Shown here in pieces: positions 34,480 to 46,089 of a DNA stretch of 50,219 nucleotides. The stretch covers positions 1 to 50,219 of the forward strand of contig CANFOQ010000018.1 in the NCBI GenBank assembly GCA_947448745.1, written 5' to 3'. How positions within the stretch are numbered: the stretch's first letter is position 1; each line of letters starts with the position of its first letter. Under the pieces are notes generated by a model, which was not told where the DNA came from, did no database searches, and was given only the letters and a program-made list of their open reading frames with translations. The stretch comes from Comamonadaceae bacterium (GTDB lineage: Bacteria > Pseudomonadota > Gammaproteobacteria > Burkholderiales > Burkholderiaceae_C). The position numbers were made by a program, and so were the translations under genes.

Positions 34480-35961
34480 TCAGGCCGCCACGGTTTGACG
34501 CACAGCCTTTTCCCAATGCGCCATCAGCGCCTGTGCTTGGTCGCGCGACATCTGGGGCTCAAAGCGGCGTTCAACCCGCCAATGCTGGGCCAGTTCTTGC
34601 GGGCTTTGGTAAATGCCCGCGCTCAAGCCCGCCAAATACGCCGCTCCCAAGGCCGTGGTTTCAATCACTTCGGGGCGCAACACCGGGATGCCCAGCAAGT
34701 CGGCTTGGAACTGCATCAACAGGTTGTTGACGCAAGCCCCGCCGTCGACGCGCAACTCGGTGACCGGCTGGGCGGCATCCCGGTTCATGGCTTGCAGCAG
34801 CGCGGTGCTTTGAAACGCAATGCTTTCCAAGGCGGCGCGGGCGATGTGGGCCATGGTGGTGCCGCGTGACAAACCCACCATCGCACCCCGTGCATCGGCT
34901 TGCCAGTAGGGTGCACCCAGTCCGGTGAAGGCCGGCACCAAAACCACGCCGCCCGAATCGGGCACGCTCTCGGCCAAGGCTTGCACATCGGCGCTTTTGT
35001 CAAAGGCCCGCAAGCCATCGCGCAGCCATTGCACCACCGCACCGCCAATGAAGACCGAGCCTTCCAAGGCATAGGCGGGTGTGCGGTCGGCTTGGGCGGC
35101 ACTGGTGGTGATGAGCCCGTTGTGGCTGGTTTGGAACTGGTTGCCGGTGTGCATCAGCATGAAGCAGCCCGTGCCATAGGTGTTTTTGGCTTGACCTGCT
35201 TGGAAGCAGGCTTGGCCAAACAAGGCGCTTTGCTGGTCACCCGCCACGCCGCCGATGGCCAATTCATGGCCCAACCACTGTGCCTGCGTGCGGCCAAAGT
35301 CGCTGGCCGAGGGATGCACCTCGGGCAGCACCGATTTGGGAATATCCAGGAGCTTGAGCAACTCGTCGTCCCATTGGTTGCTGTGGATGTTGAACAGCAT
35401 GGTGCGGGCCGCGTTGCTGACATCGGTGGCGTGCACCGCGCCGCCGGTGAGTTGCCACATCAACCAACTGTCGACCGTGCCAAACGCCAATTCGCCGCGT
35501 GCCGCCATGTCGCGGGCACCGGCCACGTTGTTCAAAATCCATTGCAATTTGGTGGCGGAAAAATACGCGTCAATCAAGAGCCCGGTTTTTTGCTGCACCA
35601 AGGGCGCTGCGCCCGCTTCGCGCAACCGCAGGCACTCGGGCTCGGCCCGCCGGTCTTGCCAAACGATGGCGTTGTAAATGGCTTGGCCGGTGTCGCGCCG
35701 CCACACCACCGTGGTTTCGCGCTGGTTGGTGATGCCCAAAGACGCCACTTGGGCCGCGCTGATGCCGGCTTGTTGCAGAGCTTGGCGGGCTGTGGCGAGC
35801 TGGCTGGTCCAGATCTCTTGCGGGTCGTGTTCGACCCAGCCGGGGTGCGGGTAGATTTGCTGAAATTCTTGTTGCGCCACGGTCAGCACCGAGCCGTCGG
35901 GATTGAAGACGATGCTGCGGGAGCTGGAGGTGCCTTGATCGAGGGCCAGGATGTAGGTCAT
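34480..35961 (-). CDS. glpK: Glycerol kinase
   Basis: ATP-dependent phosphorylation of glycerol to sn-glycerol 3-phosphate. 493 residues from ATG 35961; a TTG start further upstream would overlap glpR. FGGY kinase motifs: [17 protein letters not shown] at the N-terminus, [27 protein letters not shown] and the C-terminal [22 protein letters not shown] and [18 protein letters not shown] segments. Starts 20 bases after glpR, forming glpR-glpK. It provides the substrate for GlpD, encoded at the far end of the divergent operon, and traps glycerol imported by the ABC system. Confidence 0.96.
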   Translation of the reverse strand: MTYILALDQGTSSSRSIVFNPDGSVLTVAQQEFQQIYPHPGWVEHDPQEIWTSQLATARQALQQAGISAAQVASLGITNQRETTVVWRRDTGQAIYNAIVWQDRRAEPECLRLREAGAAPLVQQKTGLLIDAYFSATKLQWILNNVAGARDMAARGELAFGTVDSWLMWQLTGGAVHATDVSNAARTMLFNIHSNQWDDELLKLLDIPKSVLPEVHPSASDFGRTQAQWLGHELAIGGVAGDQQSALFGQACFQAGQAKNTYGTGCFMLMHTGNQFQTSHNGLITTSAAQADRTPAYALEGSVFIGGAVVQWLRDGLRAFDKSADVQALAESVPDSGGVVLVPAFTGLGAPYWQADARGAMVGLSRGTTMAHIARAALESIAFQSTALLQAMNRDAAQPVTELRVDGGACVNNLLMQFQADLLGIPVLRPEVIETTALGAAYLAGLSAGIYQSPQELAQHWRVERRFEPQMSRDQAQALMAHWEKAVRQTVAA

Positions 35962-35981
35962 GGTGGGCAGCTGTGAAGGTG

Positions 35982-36782
35982 TCAACCCACCAAGGACAAG
36001 GCGGGCGGGGGTTTGCTTTCATCGGCCACCGTGCATTCCACCCCCGATTGCTCGAGCAACTGCACAAAGCTGTCAGGCGGCAGGGCGTCGGTGAACAAAC
36101 GGTCAATGTGCGACAAATGCGCCAACTCGACCATGGCCGGGCGGTTGAATTTGGTGTGGTCGGCGGCCAGCCACACTTCACGCGAGTGTTCGATGATGGC
36201 CTTGGCCACTTTCACCTCGCGGTAGTCAAAGTCGCGCATGGTCCCGTCGGCTTCAATGCCGCTGATGCCGATCAGGCCAATGTCCACCTTGAACTGGCGA
36301 ATGAAGTCCACCGTGGCTTCGCCGACGATGCCGCGGTCGACGCCGCGCACCACGCCGCCGGTGACGATGACCTCGCAATCGGGGTTGTCGCTCATGATTT
36401 GCGCCACGTTCAGGTTGTTGGTGATGACCCGCAAGCCCCGGTGCTGGCGCAACTCGCGGGCCACGGTTTCCATGGTGGTGCCAATGTTCATGATGAGTGA
36501 ACAGCCATGCGGCACGCTGGCTGCGATGGCTTTGGCGATGCGGGTTTTGCCGTCCAAGGACAAGGCTTGGCGCTGGCGGTAAGCGATGTTTTCGGTGGTG
36601 GAGCTGGGCATGCGCACGCCGCCATGAAAGCGTGACAGCAAGCCGGCCTCGGCCAAACGCTGCACATCCCGGCGCACGGTTTGCAGGGTGACCGAGAAGG
36701 TTTCGGCCAAAAACTCAATAGAGGCGGCGCCTTGCGCTTGCACCAAAGCCAACAGCTCGGTTTGTCGCGGATTGGGGTTCAT
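35982..36782 (-). CDS. glpR: DeoR-family glycerol regulon repressor GlpR
   Basis: 266 residues from ATG 36782; a longer upstream reading has no support. The N-terminal DeoR helix-turn-helix is [20 protein letters not shown] then VSRDV-type [25 protein letters not shown]. The C-terminal sugar-phosphate-sensing domain includes [33 protein letters not shown] and [24 protein letters not shown]. GlpR proteins release DNA on glycerol 3-phosphate. Position between glpK and the divergent transporter operon supports control of both; candidate sites are in the 36783-36961 gap. Confidence 0.94.
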   Translation of the reverse strand: MNPNPRQTELLALVQAQGAASIEFLAETFSVTLQTVRRDVQRLAEAGLLSRFHGGVRMPSSTTENIAYRQRQALSLDGKTRIAKAIAASVPHGCSLIMNIGTTMETVARELRQHRGLRVITNNLNVAQIMSDNPDCEVIVTGGVVRGVDRGIVGEATVDFIRQFKVDIGLIGISGIEADGTMRDFDYREVKVAKAIIEHSREVWLAADHTKFNRPAMVELAHLSHIDRLFTDALPPDSFVQLLEQSGVECTVADESKPPPALSLVG

Positions 36783-36850
36783 GGGCAGTGTTTTTGGAGG
36801 TTTGGGCAACCTTAAACCATCTTCGATTGGCACCAACTTAGGGAAAATAC

Positions 36851-36888
36851 CGAATCGATTAAAACAAAATCGAACAAGAATGCGAAAA
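36851..36888. promoter_or_regulatory. Candidate GlpR operator region
   Basis: In the 179-base gap between glpR and glpS, an AT-rich stretch holds three CGAA cores at 36851, 36871 and 36883 (CGAATCGATT, CGAAC, CGAAA) with A-rich spacers. TTCGAT at 36822 may be a further half-site. DeoR-type GlpR proteins bind TCGAA/TTCGA-like repeats, so this is the probable shared control region. Assignment is by pattern only. Confidence 0.45.
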
Positions 36889-36961
36889 GAAAAGAAAATC
36901 CTTAAATCGCCAAGTCTTGTTGTGAAGACAAGTTTTCCAGTCCCTGAAGCACCCGTCCAAG

Positions 36962-38038
36962 ATGACCTTGAAACTCGACAACATCAGCCAATCCGTGGCC
37001 GGCCAAGTGCACCTGTACCCGCTGGACATGGCTTTGGCGCCCAACGCGGTCACCGTCTTGCTGGGCGCCACGCAGGCAGGCAAAACCAGCCTGATGCGCC
37101 TCATGGCCGGCTTGGACCTGCCCAGCACCGGCCAGGTCTGGGTCGACGGGCACAACGTCACGGGTGTCGGTGTTCGGGACCGCAATGTCGCCATGGTCTA
37201 CCAGCAATTCATCAACTACCCGTCCATGAGCGTGTACGACAACATCGCCTCGCCGCTGCGTTTGCGCGGCGACAGCCATATCGACGAGCAAGTGCAAGCC
37301 ATGGCCAAACGGCTGCGCATCGACCCGTTCTTGAAACGCTTGCCGGCCGAGTTGTCGGGCGGCCAGCAGCAGCGTGTGGCCTTGGCGCGGGCCTTGGCCA
37401 AACGCGCACCGCTCATGTTTTTGGACGAACCCTTGGTCAACCTCGACTACAAACTGCGCGAAGAACTGCGCGAAGACCTGACCCAGTTGTTTGAAGCTGG
37501 CAGTGGCACCGTGGTGTATGCCACCACCGAGCCCAGCGAGGCTTTGCTGTTGGGCGGCTACACCGCGGTCATGAAAGAGGGTCGGGTGCTGCAATACGGG
37601 CCCACCTTGGAGGTGTTTCGCCAGCCCCAGTCTTTGGATGTGGCGCGTGCTTTCAGCGACCCGCCCATCAATGTGTTGCAGGCCACACCGCAAGCGGGCA
37701 CATGGCGCTTGGACAACGGCAGCATGCTCCAGCTTGAAAATACCGCCCATGCCGCACCCGTGCAGCTGGGCTTGCGTGCCACTGCTTTGCGCACCGAGCA
37801 ACGCCCAGCCGACCTGTCTATGCCGGGGCGGGTGCAACTGGCCGAAATATCCGGCACCGACACTTTCGTCCACCTGGATTGCGGCGGCCTCGAATTGGTC
37901 TTGCAAAAAACCGGTGTCCATGGCTTTGACATCGGCCAAGCCATGAATGTGTTCATCGACCCGCACGATGCCTATGTCTTTGACGCGGCGGGCGCATTGC
38001 TGCGATTGCCCCTGAACCTGTCGCAAGGGGGTCACTGA
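36962..38038 (+). CDS. glpS: Glycerol ABC transporter ATPase GlpS
   Basis: 358 residues, MalK-like: nucleotide-binding domain (1-235) plus C-terminal TOBE-type regulatory domain. Walker A GATQAGKT (35-42), Q-loop Gln81, canonical signature LSGGQ (131-135), Walker B with Asp155-Glu156. The switch histidine is replaced: YATTEP puts Thr189 where MalK has His. Gene order glpS-T-P-Q-U-V matches the glycerol ABC importer described in Rhizobium leguminosarum. RBS is weak. Followed two bases later by glpT, with which it would form the ATPase heterodimer. Confidence 0.9.
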   Translation: MTLKLDNISQSVAGQVHLYPLDMALAPNAVTVLLGATQAGKTSLMRLMAGLDLPSTGQVWVDGHNVTGVGVRDRNVAMVYQQFINYPSMSVYDNIASPLRLRGDSHIDEQVQAMAKRLRIDPFLKRLPAELSGGQQQRVALARALAKRAPLMFLDEPLVNLDYKLREELREDLTQLFEAGSGTVVYATTEPSEALLLGGYTAVMKEGRVLQYGPTLEVFRQPQSLDVARAFSDPPINVLQATPQAGTWRLDNGSMLQLENTAHAAPVQLGLRATALRTEQRPADLSMPGRVQLAEISGTDTFVHLDCGGLELVLQKTGVHGFDIGQAMNVFIDPHDAYVFDAAGALLRLPLNLSQGGH

Positions 38039-38039
38039 C

Positions 38040-39998
<1,959 letters not shown>

Positions 39999-40006
<8 letters not shown>

Positions 40007-40811
40007 GCGCCGCTTCAAAAAGCGCAACCTGTTTTTGCTGCTCTACATCGTGTTTGCGTTGCTGCCCATCTATTGGATGGTCAACATGAGCTTTCGCACC
40101 AACCAAGAAATCTTGTCCAGCTTCAGTCTGTTTCCGGCCCACCCCACTTGGGACAACTACGCCACCATCTTCACCGACCCTTCTTGGTACAGCGGCTACA
40201 TCAACAGCCTGATTTATGTGGCCATCAACACCGTCATTTCGCTCACCGTGGCTTTGCCCGCGGCCTATGCGTTTTCCCGCTACAGCTTTTTGGGCGACAA
40301 GCATGTGTTTTTCTGGCTGTTGACCAACCGCATGACGCCACCGGCGGTGTTTTTGCTGCCGTTTTTCCAGCTCTACAGCACGGTGGGCTTGATGGACACA
40401 CACATCGCGGTGGCGATGGCGCATTTGCTGTTCAACGTGCCCCTGGCGGTGTGGATTTTGGAAGGCTTCATGAGCGGCATTCCGCGTGAAATCGACGAAA
40501 CCGCTTACATCGACGGCTACAGCTTCCCGGCTTTTTTCATCAAGGTGTTTTTGCCGCTCATCAAAGCCGGTGTGGGGGTCACCGCCTTCTTCTGCTTCAT
40601 GTTCAGCTGGGTTGAGTTGCTGCTGGCGCGGACCCTGACCAGCGTCAACGCCAAACCGATCGTGGCCACCATGACCCGCACCGTCAGTGCGTCCGGCATG
40701 GACTGGGCCACCTTGGCGGCGGCGGGGGTGTTGACCATCGTGCCCGGCGCCATCGTCATTTGGTTTGTGCGGCATTACATCGCCAAAGGCTTTGCCATGG
40801 GGCGCGTATGA
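39999..40811 (+). CDS. glpQ: Glycerol ABC transporter permease GlpQ
   Basis: 270 residues, MalG/UgpE-type permease with six membrane helices (first about 10-32, NLFLLLYIVFALLPIYWMV). EAA loop: EIDETAYIDGYSFPAFFIKVFLP. Starts eight bases inside glpP. Here GlpQ is the permease of the glycerol ABC system; it is unrelated to glycerophosphodiesterase GlpQ. Followed after 18 bases by the small membrane gene glpU. Confidence 0.9.
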
Positions 40812-40829
40812 ACTTCAGGAGCTTGCACC

Positions 40830-41138
40830 ATGCTTGAGTGGATGGCTTGGACCACCCCGGTGGCGATTTTTTTCAGCTGCATCGTCGTGATGCTGTTGGG
40901 CATGACGGTGTGGGAACGTCGTTCGCCCACCGTGGCACGCAAAGGGTTTTTGCCGCTGGTGACCACCCGTGGCGACCGCTTGTTCATCGGTTTGTTGGGG
41001 GCAGCTTATGTGCATTTGATGTTCGTCGGCCTGGCTGGCGAGATGTTGATTTGGTTTGGTTTGAGCGAGGAGCCCACGATTTGGTGGGCGACTGCTGCGA
41101 GTGCGGTTTGGTTGGTTCTTGTGATGCGCAAGGGCTAG
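40830..41138 (+). CDS. glpU: DUF2160 small membrane protein GlpU
   Basis: 102 residues with three predicted membrane helices (about 8-27, 48-70 and 82-98) and a basic loop (ERRSPTVARKGFLP). Matches the DUF2160 protein found between permease and binding-protein genes of glycerol ABC operons. Its role is unknown; it may be an accessory subunit. ATG at 40830 follows AGGAG. A 60-base gap with a terminator-like hairpin separates it from glpV, suggesting differential expression of the two halves. Confidence 0.85.
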   Translation: MLEWMAWTTPVAIFFSCIVVMLLGMTVWERRSPTVARKGFLPLVTTRGDRLFIGLLGAAYVHLMFVGLAGEMLIWFGLSEEPTIWWATAASAVWLVLVMRKG

Positions 41139-41167
41139 CCCAACCAAGTCATGACACGGTCTGAAAC

Positions 41168-41209
41168 TTCCCCAAGACACGTGTTTTCTCAGAGCAAGGG
41201 GAATTTTTT
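41168..41209 (+). terminator. Terminator-like hairpin between glpU and glpV
   Basis: TTCCCC (41168-41173), a 24-base loop containing the palindrome ACACGTGT, GGGGAA (41198-41203), then six T. It resembles a weak intrinsic terminator or a processing stem inside the operon. The glpV ribosome site (GGAGAC) follows directly. Confidence 0.5.
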
Positions 41210-41220
41210 AGGAGACGGGC

Positions 41221-42954
41221 ATGAAATTGAAATACCGTGCAATTGCTTTTGCCGCTGCAGCCATGGTGCTGGGTCACGGCGCATGGGCGGGCGAGGCTGA
41301 AGCAAAGAAATGGGTGGACAGCGAGTTCCAACCGTCGACCTTGTCCAAAGACAAGCAGATGGCTGAAATGAAGTGGTTCATTGACGCGGCTAAAAAGCTG
41401 CAAGCCAAGGGTGTGAAAGAAATTTCGGTGGTCTCGGAGACCATCACCACCCACGAGTACGAATCCAAAACCCTGGCCAAGGCCTTCACCGAAATCACCG
41501 GCATCACCGTCAAACACGACCTGATTCAAGAAGGTGACGTGGTCGAGAAGCTGCAAACCTCGATGCAATCGGGTAAGTCGATTTATGACGGCTGGATTTC
41601 GGACTCCGATTTGATTGGTACCCACTACCGCTACGGCAAGATCATGAACTTGACCGATTACATGGCCGGTTCGGGCAAAGAGTGGACCAACCCAGGCTTG
41701 GACTTGAAAGATTTCATCGGCACCAGTTTCACCACCGGCCCCGACAAGAAGTTGTATCAATTGCCCGATCAACAGTTCGCCAACCTCTACTGGTTCCGCG
41801 CTGACTTGTTTGAGCGCAAAGACATCAAAGAGAAATTCAAAGCCAAGTTTGGCTACGACCTGGGCGTGCCCCTGAACTGGAGCGCCTACGAAGACATCGC
41901 CGAGTTCTTCACCAATGACATCAAAACCATCGACGGCAAGCCCATCTATGGTCACATGGACTACGGCAAGAAAGACCCCTCCTTGGGCTGGCGCTTCACT
42001 GACGCTTGGTTGTCCATGGCCGGTACCGCCGACATTGGTATTCCCAATGGCAGACCGGTCGACGAATGGGGCATTCGTGCCTCCGCTGATGGCTGTAACC
42101 CACAGGGTGCATCTGTTGCGCGCGGTGGCGCCACCAACTCGCCTGCTGCGGTGTACGCCCTCACCAAGTATGTCGATTGGATGAAGAAATATTCACCCAA
42201 AGAAGCGATCGGCATGACCTTCGGTGAAGCGGGCCCAGTGCCAGCGCAAGGCCAAATTGCCCAGCAAATCTTCTGGTACACGGCCTTCACGGCCGACATG
42301 ACCAAGCCAGGCCTGCCGGTGGTGAATGCCGACGGCACACCGAAGTGGCGCATGGCCCCTGGTCCCAATGGCCCTTACTGGAAACAAGGCATGCAAAACG
42401 GCTACCAAGATGTGGGCTCATGGACGTTCTTCAAAGACCATGACGCAGACCGCACCGCCGCTGCATGGTTGTATGCGCAGTTCGTCACCGCCAAAACCAC
42501 GTCCTTGAAGAAGACCATCGTGGGCTTGACGCCCATCCGCGAGTCCGACATTCGTTCGGATGCCATGACCAAGATGGCACCCAAGTTGGGCGGTTTGGTG
42601 GAGTTCTATCGCAGCCCTGCACGTGTGGCTTGGACACCGACCGGCACCAACGTGCCCGACTACCCCAAGCTCGCGCAGTTGTGGTGGAAGAACGTGGCGG
42701 TGGCCGTCACCGGTGAAAAAACACCTCAGCAAGCCATGGACAACCTGGCCAACGAGATGGACGATGTGATGGCGCGTTTGGAGCGTGCGGGCATGGCCCG
42801 TTGTGCGCCCAAGCTCAATCCCAAAGGTGACCCCGCCAAGTACCTGAGCGACAAAGCGGCACCGTGGGCCAAACTGGCCAACGAAAAACCGAAGGGCGAA
42901 ACCATCGCTTACGAAACGCTGCTCAACGCTTGGAAGGCAGGCCGCGTTCGCTAA
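41221..42954 (+). CDS. glpV: Glycerol ABC transporter substrate-binding protein GlpV
   Basis: 577 residues, extracellular solute-binding type 1. Sec signal peptide about 1-23 (ending GAWAG). The mature protein has ligand-binding fold segments such as VVSETITTHEYESKTLAKAF, GDVVEKLQTSMQSGKSIYDG, and RQP-type QLPDQQFANLYWFRADLFE. It is unusually large for a sugar-binding protein, as reported for glycerol-binding GlpV of Rhizobium. The strong RBS (GGAGAC) and the hairpin upstream suggest high, separate expression. It delivers glycerol to GlpP-GlpQ. Confidence 0.9.
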   Translation: MKLKYRAIAFAAAAMVLGHGAWAGEAEAKKWVDSEFQPSTLSKDKQMAEMKWFIDAAKKLQAKGVKEISVVSETITTHEYESKTLAKAFTEITGITVKHDLIQEGDVVEKLQTSMQSGKSIYDGWISDSDLIGTHYRYGKIMNLTDYMAGSGKEWTNPGLDLKDFIGTSFTTGPDKKLYQLPDQQFANLYWFRADLFERKDIKEKFKAKFGYDLGVPLNWSAYEDIAEFFTNDIKTIDGKPIYGHMDYGKKDPSLGWRFTDAWLSMAGTADIGIPNGRPVDEWGIRASADGCNPQGASVARGGATNSPAAVYALTKYVDWMKKYSPKEAIGMTFGEAGPVPAQGQIAQQIFWYTAFTADMTKPGLPVVNADGTPKWRMAPGPNGPYWKQGMQNGYQDVGSWTFFKDHDADRTAAAWLYAQFVTAKTTSLKKTIVGLTPIRESDIRSDAMTKMAPKLGGLVEFYRSPARVAWTPTGTNVPDYPKLAQLWWKNVAVAVTGEKTPQQAMDNLANEMDDVMARLERAGMARCAPKLNPKGDPAKYLSDKAAPWAKLANEKPKGETIAYETLLNAWKAGRVR

Positions 42955-42995
42955 ACCAAACCAGGGCAGCGTGCAAACGGTGCCCTGTGTTGTGA

Positions 42996-43023
42996 GGGCC
43001 TGTGGCCAGTACGCTGCAGGCCC
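42996..43023 (+). repeat. Hairpin between glpV and glpD
   Basis: GGGCCTG (42996-43002) and CAGGCCC (43017-43023) form a 7-bp stem with a 14-base loop, 18 bases before the glpD ATG. A second weaker pair CAGGGCA/TGCCCTG lies just upstream (from 42962). No T-run follows, so mRNA stabilisation of the glpV message or partial attenuation is more likely than full termination. Confidence 0.45.
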
Positions 43024-43041
43024 CTCTTTGGTCAGTCACCC

Positions 43042-44628
43042 ATGAACCGCTCAGAACTACTACAACAGTTGGCTGTCCCCCAAAGCTTTGATTTGGCGGT
43101 GATAGGCGGTGGGGCCACTGGCTTGGGCGTGGCGCTTGAAGCCAGCCTGCGGGGCTACAAAGTGGTCTTGCTTGAGTCCCATGATTTCGCTAAAGGTACT
43201 TCGTCGCGTTCCACCAAACTGGTGCATGGCGGCGTGCGTTATTTGGCCCAAGGCAATGTGGCCTTGGTCCGTGAGGCGCTGCACGAGCGCTCGGTGTTGT
43301 TGCACGACGCGCCGCATTTGGCGCAACCCATTCCTTTCGTCATGCCGTCTTACCGCTGGTGGGAAACCGCCTTCTACGGCATTGGCTTGAAGCTTTACGA
43401 TTTTTTGGCCGGTGCCGATGGCCTGGGCCGCACCGAGTTTTTAAGTGGCGCCAAGGTGTTGTCGCGCATGCCGGGCTTGAAGGCCCGGGGTTTGCAGGGC
43501 GGTGTTCAATACTGGGACGGTCAGTTTGACGACGCACGTTTCGCCATCAGCTTGGCCCGCACCGCCGCCCAGGCCGGTGCTTTGTTGGTCAATTACTGCC
43601 CGGTCACCCAGCTGAAGCAGTCCGACGGGCAATTGAACGCCCTGGTCTGCCAAGACGCAGAAACTGGCCAATCCTTTGAAATGCAAGCCGGTTGCATCGT
43701 CAACGCCACAGGCGTGTGGGTCGATCAGCTGCGGCAAATGGACGCCTTGTCCGAAGGCTTGAAAGTGCAGCCCATGGTGGCCCCCAGCCAAGGCGTGCAC
43801 CTGGTGGTGGACCGTTCTTTCTTGCCTGGCGAGCATGCTTTGTTGGTGCCCAAAACCGCCGATGGCCGGGTGTTGTTTGCTGTGCCTTGGTTGGGCAAAG
43901 TGATTTTGGGCACCACCGACACGCCGCGCAGCGACATGCCGCGTGAACCGGCAGCATTTGAGGAAGAGGTGGCGTTCATTCTGGGCGAATCGGCCCGCTA
44001 TTTGGCCAAACCGCCCCAACGCAGCGATGTGCGCAGCGTCTGGGTGGGCTTGCGCCCGCTGGTCAAGCCCACGCAAGAAGAGGGTGTCAGCACCAAGGGC
44101 TTGAGCCGTGAGCATTCCGTGAGTGTCAGCCGCAGCGGCCTGGTCACCGTCACCGGCGGCAAATGGACCACCTACCGCGCCATGGCCGAAGACGTTCTGT
44201 CGCAATGCGTATCCAGCCAATTGTTGGCGGCACCCGCCCACCCGCATCACGCCGGGGCGGTTTTCAAAGGCGCTGGCCCCTTGATCGGCCGCCCTGTCAG
44301 CCTGATGGCCCCGCAAGGCATGCACTTGTATGGCACCGAGCAAGCCTTGGTGGCCCAACTGCCCGGCGCAGACCGCTGGCTGCTGCCGGGTTTGAGTGAA
44401 GCCATGGTTCGGTTTGCCGTTCGGTTTGAATTTGCCCGCACGGTTGAAGATGTGCTGGCGCGGCGTTCCAGGCTGTTGTTTTTGGACGCCAAAGCCTCCA
44501 TGGCGGTGGCCGAGCAGGTGGCCACCTTGCTGATGGAAGAAGGCTGCGCGGAAGTTAAACTTTCCGATTACATGGTCTTGGCGCAAAGCTATACCCTGAG
44601 CCATGAAGCCCCTGCTGAACGCCCATAA
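43042..44628 (+). CDS. glpD: Aerobic glycerol-3-phosphate dehydrogenase
   Basis: Membrane-associated flavoprotein oxidising glycerol 3-phosphate to dihydroxyacetone phosphate and passing electrons to ubiquinone. 528 residues. FAD motif VIGGGATGLG (20-29) is near the N-terminus; ESHDFAKGTSSRSTKLVHGGVRYL is the family signature. Later VTVTGGKWTTYRAMAEDVL closes the FAD domain, and a C-terminal helical part ends LSHEAP. Last gene of the glycerol operon. Its product enters the aldolase/bisphosphatase steps encoded at the left of the window. No obvious strong terminator follows; GCCC/GGGC at the stop is weak. Confidence 0.95.
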   Translation: MNRSELLQQLAVPQSFDLAVIGGGATGLGVALEASLRGYKVVLLESHDFAKGTSSRSTKLVHGGVRYLAQGNVALVREALHERSVLLHDAPHLAQPIPFVMPSYRWWETAFYGIGLKLYDFLAGADGLGRTEFLSGAKVLSRMPGLKARGLQGGVQYWDGQFDDARFAISLARTAAQAGALLVNYCPVTQLKQSDGQLNALVCQDAETGQSFEMQAGCIVNATGVWVDQLRQMDALSEGLKVQPMVAPSQGVHLVVDRSFLPGEHALLVPKTADGRVLFAVPWLGKVILGTTDTPRSDMPREPAAFEEEVAFILGESARYLAKPPQRSDVRSVWVGLRPLVKPTQEEGVSTKGLSREHSVSVSRSGLVTVTGGKWTTYRAMAEDVLSQCVSSQLLAAPAHPHHAGAVFKGAGPLIGRPVSLMAPQGMHLYGTEQALVAQLPGADRWLLPGLSEAMVRFAVRFEFARTVEDVLARRSRLLFLDAKASMAVAEQVATLLMEEGCAEVKLSDYMVLAQSYTLSHEAPAERP

Positions 44629-44839
44629 AACGGGCTTCCTGTGCTTAGAAAATTAAAAAGACGGTAACAGCACCAAAATCTGTGGCACAATAGCCGGCTC
44701 TGCTTTTCAAACAGCAGGGAAATCACGCCCAAACAAACACACAGCAAATGGTTTGCTGTGGAGATGACGGGCCCAAGACTGATCGAGTTTTTGAAGCCCA
44801 TTGGGGGTTTTTAGGCGCGGTACAAGTTGGGAAGAAGAA
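44629..44839 (+). promoter_or_regulatory. Leader region of the spc ribosomal protein operon
   Basis: A 211-base gap between glpD and rplN with no gene. A CACAAT -10 candidate sits at 44686-44691 (no good -35 seen). ACAGCAAA (44741-44748), loop TGG, TTTGCTGT (44752-44759) is a perfect 8-bp hairpin. Around 44799-44815, a weak AAGCCC/GGGTTT hairpin runs into five T, like an attenuator. The rplN ATG follows a purine-rich GAAGAAGAA. Confidence 0.55.
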
Positions 44840-45208
44840 ATGATCCAGACAGAATCCAGATTAGAGGTCGCCGACAACACCGGTGCGAAGTCCGTTTTGT
44901 GCATCAAGGTGCTCGGCGGTTCCAAGCGTCGCTATGCCAGCGTCGGTGACATCATCAAAGTGAGCATCAAAGAAGCCGCCCCACGTGGCCGCGTCAAAAA
45001 AGGCGAGATCTACAGTGCTGTGGTGGTGCGTACCGCCAAAGGCATTCGCCGTGGCGACGGTTCGTTGGTGAAATTCGACAGCAATGCTGCCGTTTTGCTC
45101 AATGCCAAATTGGAGCCCATTGGCACCCGTATCTTTGGCCCGGTCACGCGCGAACTGCGCACCGAGCGCTTCATGAAGATCGTGTCCTTGGCGCCCGAAG
45201 TTCTCTAA
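44840..45208 (+). CDS. rplN: 50S ribosomal protein L14
   Basis: 122 residues, the exact bacterial length, starting [19 protein letters not shown] and ending [12 protein letters not shown]. Binds 23S rRNA at the 30S/50S interface. First gene of the spc operon. The gene before it is glpD, not rpsQ (S17), so the S10 operon is not contiguous here. ATG 44840 is chosen over an upstream in-frame start. Confidence 0.97.
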   Translation: MIQTESRLEVADNTGAKSVLCIKVLGGSKRRYASVGDIIKVSIKEAAPRGRVKKGEIYSAVVVRTAKGIRRGDGSLVKFDSNAAVLLNAKLEPIGTRIFGPVTRELRTERFMKIVSLAPEVL

Positions 45209-45218
45209 GGACCAGACC

Positions 45219-45539
45219 ATGAACAAAATTCGCAAAGGCGACGAAGTCATCGTCATCGCAGGCCGCGACAAGGGCAAGCGTGGCAAGGTGGCGTTGCGTC
45301 AAGATGATTCGCACCTCGTCATCGAGGGCATCAACTTGGTGAAAAAACACACCAAGCCCAACCCCATGGCTGGCACCACTGGCGGCATCGTTGAAAAAAC
45401 CATGCCGATTCACCAGTCCAATGTCGCTATTTACAACGCCACCACCGGCAAAGCCGATCGCGTGGGCATCAAGATCAATACCGATGGTTCGAAGGTTCGC
45501 ATCTTCAAATCCAGCGGCGAAGTCATCAAGGCGGCATGA
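45219..45539 (+). CDS. rplX: 50S ribosomal protein L24
   Basis: 106 residues with the KOW motif [16 protein letters not shown] near residue 10-25. An assembly initiator of the large subunit beside the peptide exit tunnel. In E. coli S8 represses the spc operon by binding mRNA around rplX-rplE; whether that applies here needs a structure check. Starts ten bases after rplN. Confidence 0.96.
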   Translation: MNKIRKGDEVIVIAGRDKGKRGKVALRQDDSHLVIEGINLVKKHTKPNPMAGTTGGIVEKTMPIHQSNVAIYNATTGKADRVGIKINTDGSKVRIFKSSGEVIKAA

Positions 45540-45541
45540 AC

Positions 45542-46081
45542 ATGGCACGACTCCAACAACACTATCGTGAAAAAGTGGTCCCCGAGTTGACCACCAAGTT
45601 TGGCTACAAATCCCCCATGGAAGTGCCTCGCCTGACCAAAATCACCCTGAACATGGGTGTCAGCGAAGCTGTGGCGGACAAGAAAGTCATGGACCACGCT
45701 GTGGGCGACTTGACCAAAATTGCCGGTCAAAAGCCTGTGGTCACCAAAGCACGCAAGGCCATCGCCGGTTTCAAAATCCGCGAACAACAACCCATTGGTT
45801 GCATGGTCACATTGCGCGGTGTGCGCATGTACGAATTCTTGGATCGTTTCGTCACCGTGGCCTTGCCCCGTGTGCGTGACTTCCGCGGTATTTCTGGTCG
45901 CGCCTTCGATGGCCGCGGCAACTACAACATCGGTGTGAAAGAGCAAATCATCTTTCCAGAGATCGAGTACGACAAGGTTGATGCCCTGCGTGGCCTCAAC
46001 ATCAGCATCACCACCACGGCCAAGACCGACGATGAGTGCAAAGCACTGCTCGCCGCCTTCCGTTTCCCGTTCAAGAACTGA
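45542..46081 (+). CDS. rplE: 50S ribosomal protein L5
   Basis: 179 residues from ATG 45542 ([16 protein letters not shown]), the same length as E. coli L5. An ATG at 45536, overlapping the rplX stop as ATGA, would add two residues. Binds 5S rRNA in the central protuberance; signature [14 protein letters not shown] and the central [15 protein letters not shown] are clear. Confidence 0.96.
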   Translation: MARLQQHYREKVVPELTTKFGYKSPMEVPRLTKITLNMGVSEAVADKKVMDHAVGDLTKIAGQKPVVTKARKAIAGFKIREQQPIGCMVTLRGVRMYEFLDRFVTVALPRVRDFRGISGRAFDGRGNYNIGVKEQIIFPEIEYDKVDALRGLNISITTTAKTDDECKALLAAFRFPFKN

Positions 46082-46089
46082 GGTGCCCT

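Noticed and set aside
43441..44604. Minus-strand frame of 387 codons opposite glpD
   Set aside because: Composition (Gln/His/Gly-rich, no motif) and full overlap with a well-supported flavoprotein gene mark it as a shadow.
44629..44660. Strong terminator after glpD
   Set aside because: The GCCC-ATAAAAC-GGGC stem at the stop is only 4 bp and has no T-run.
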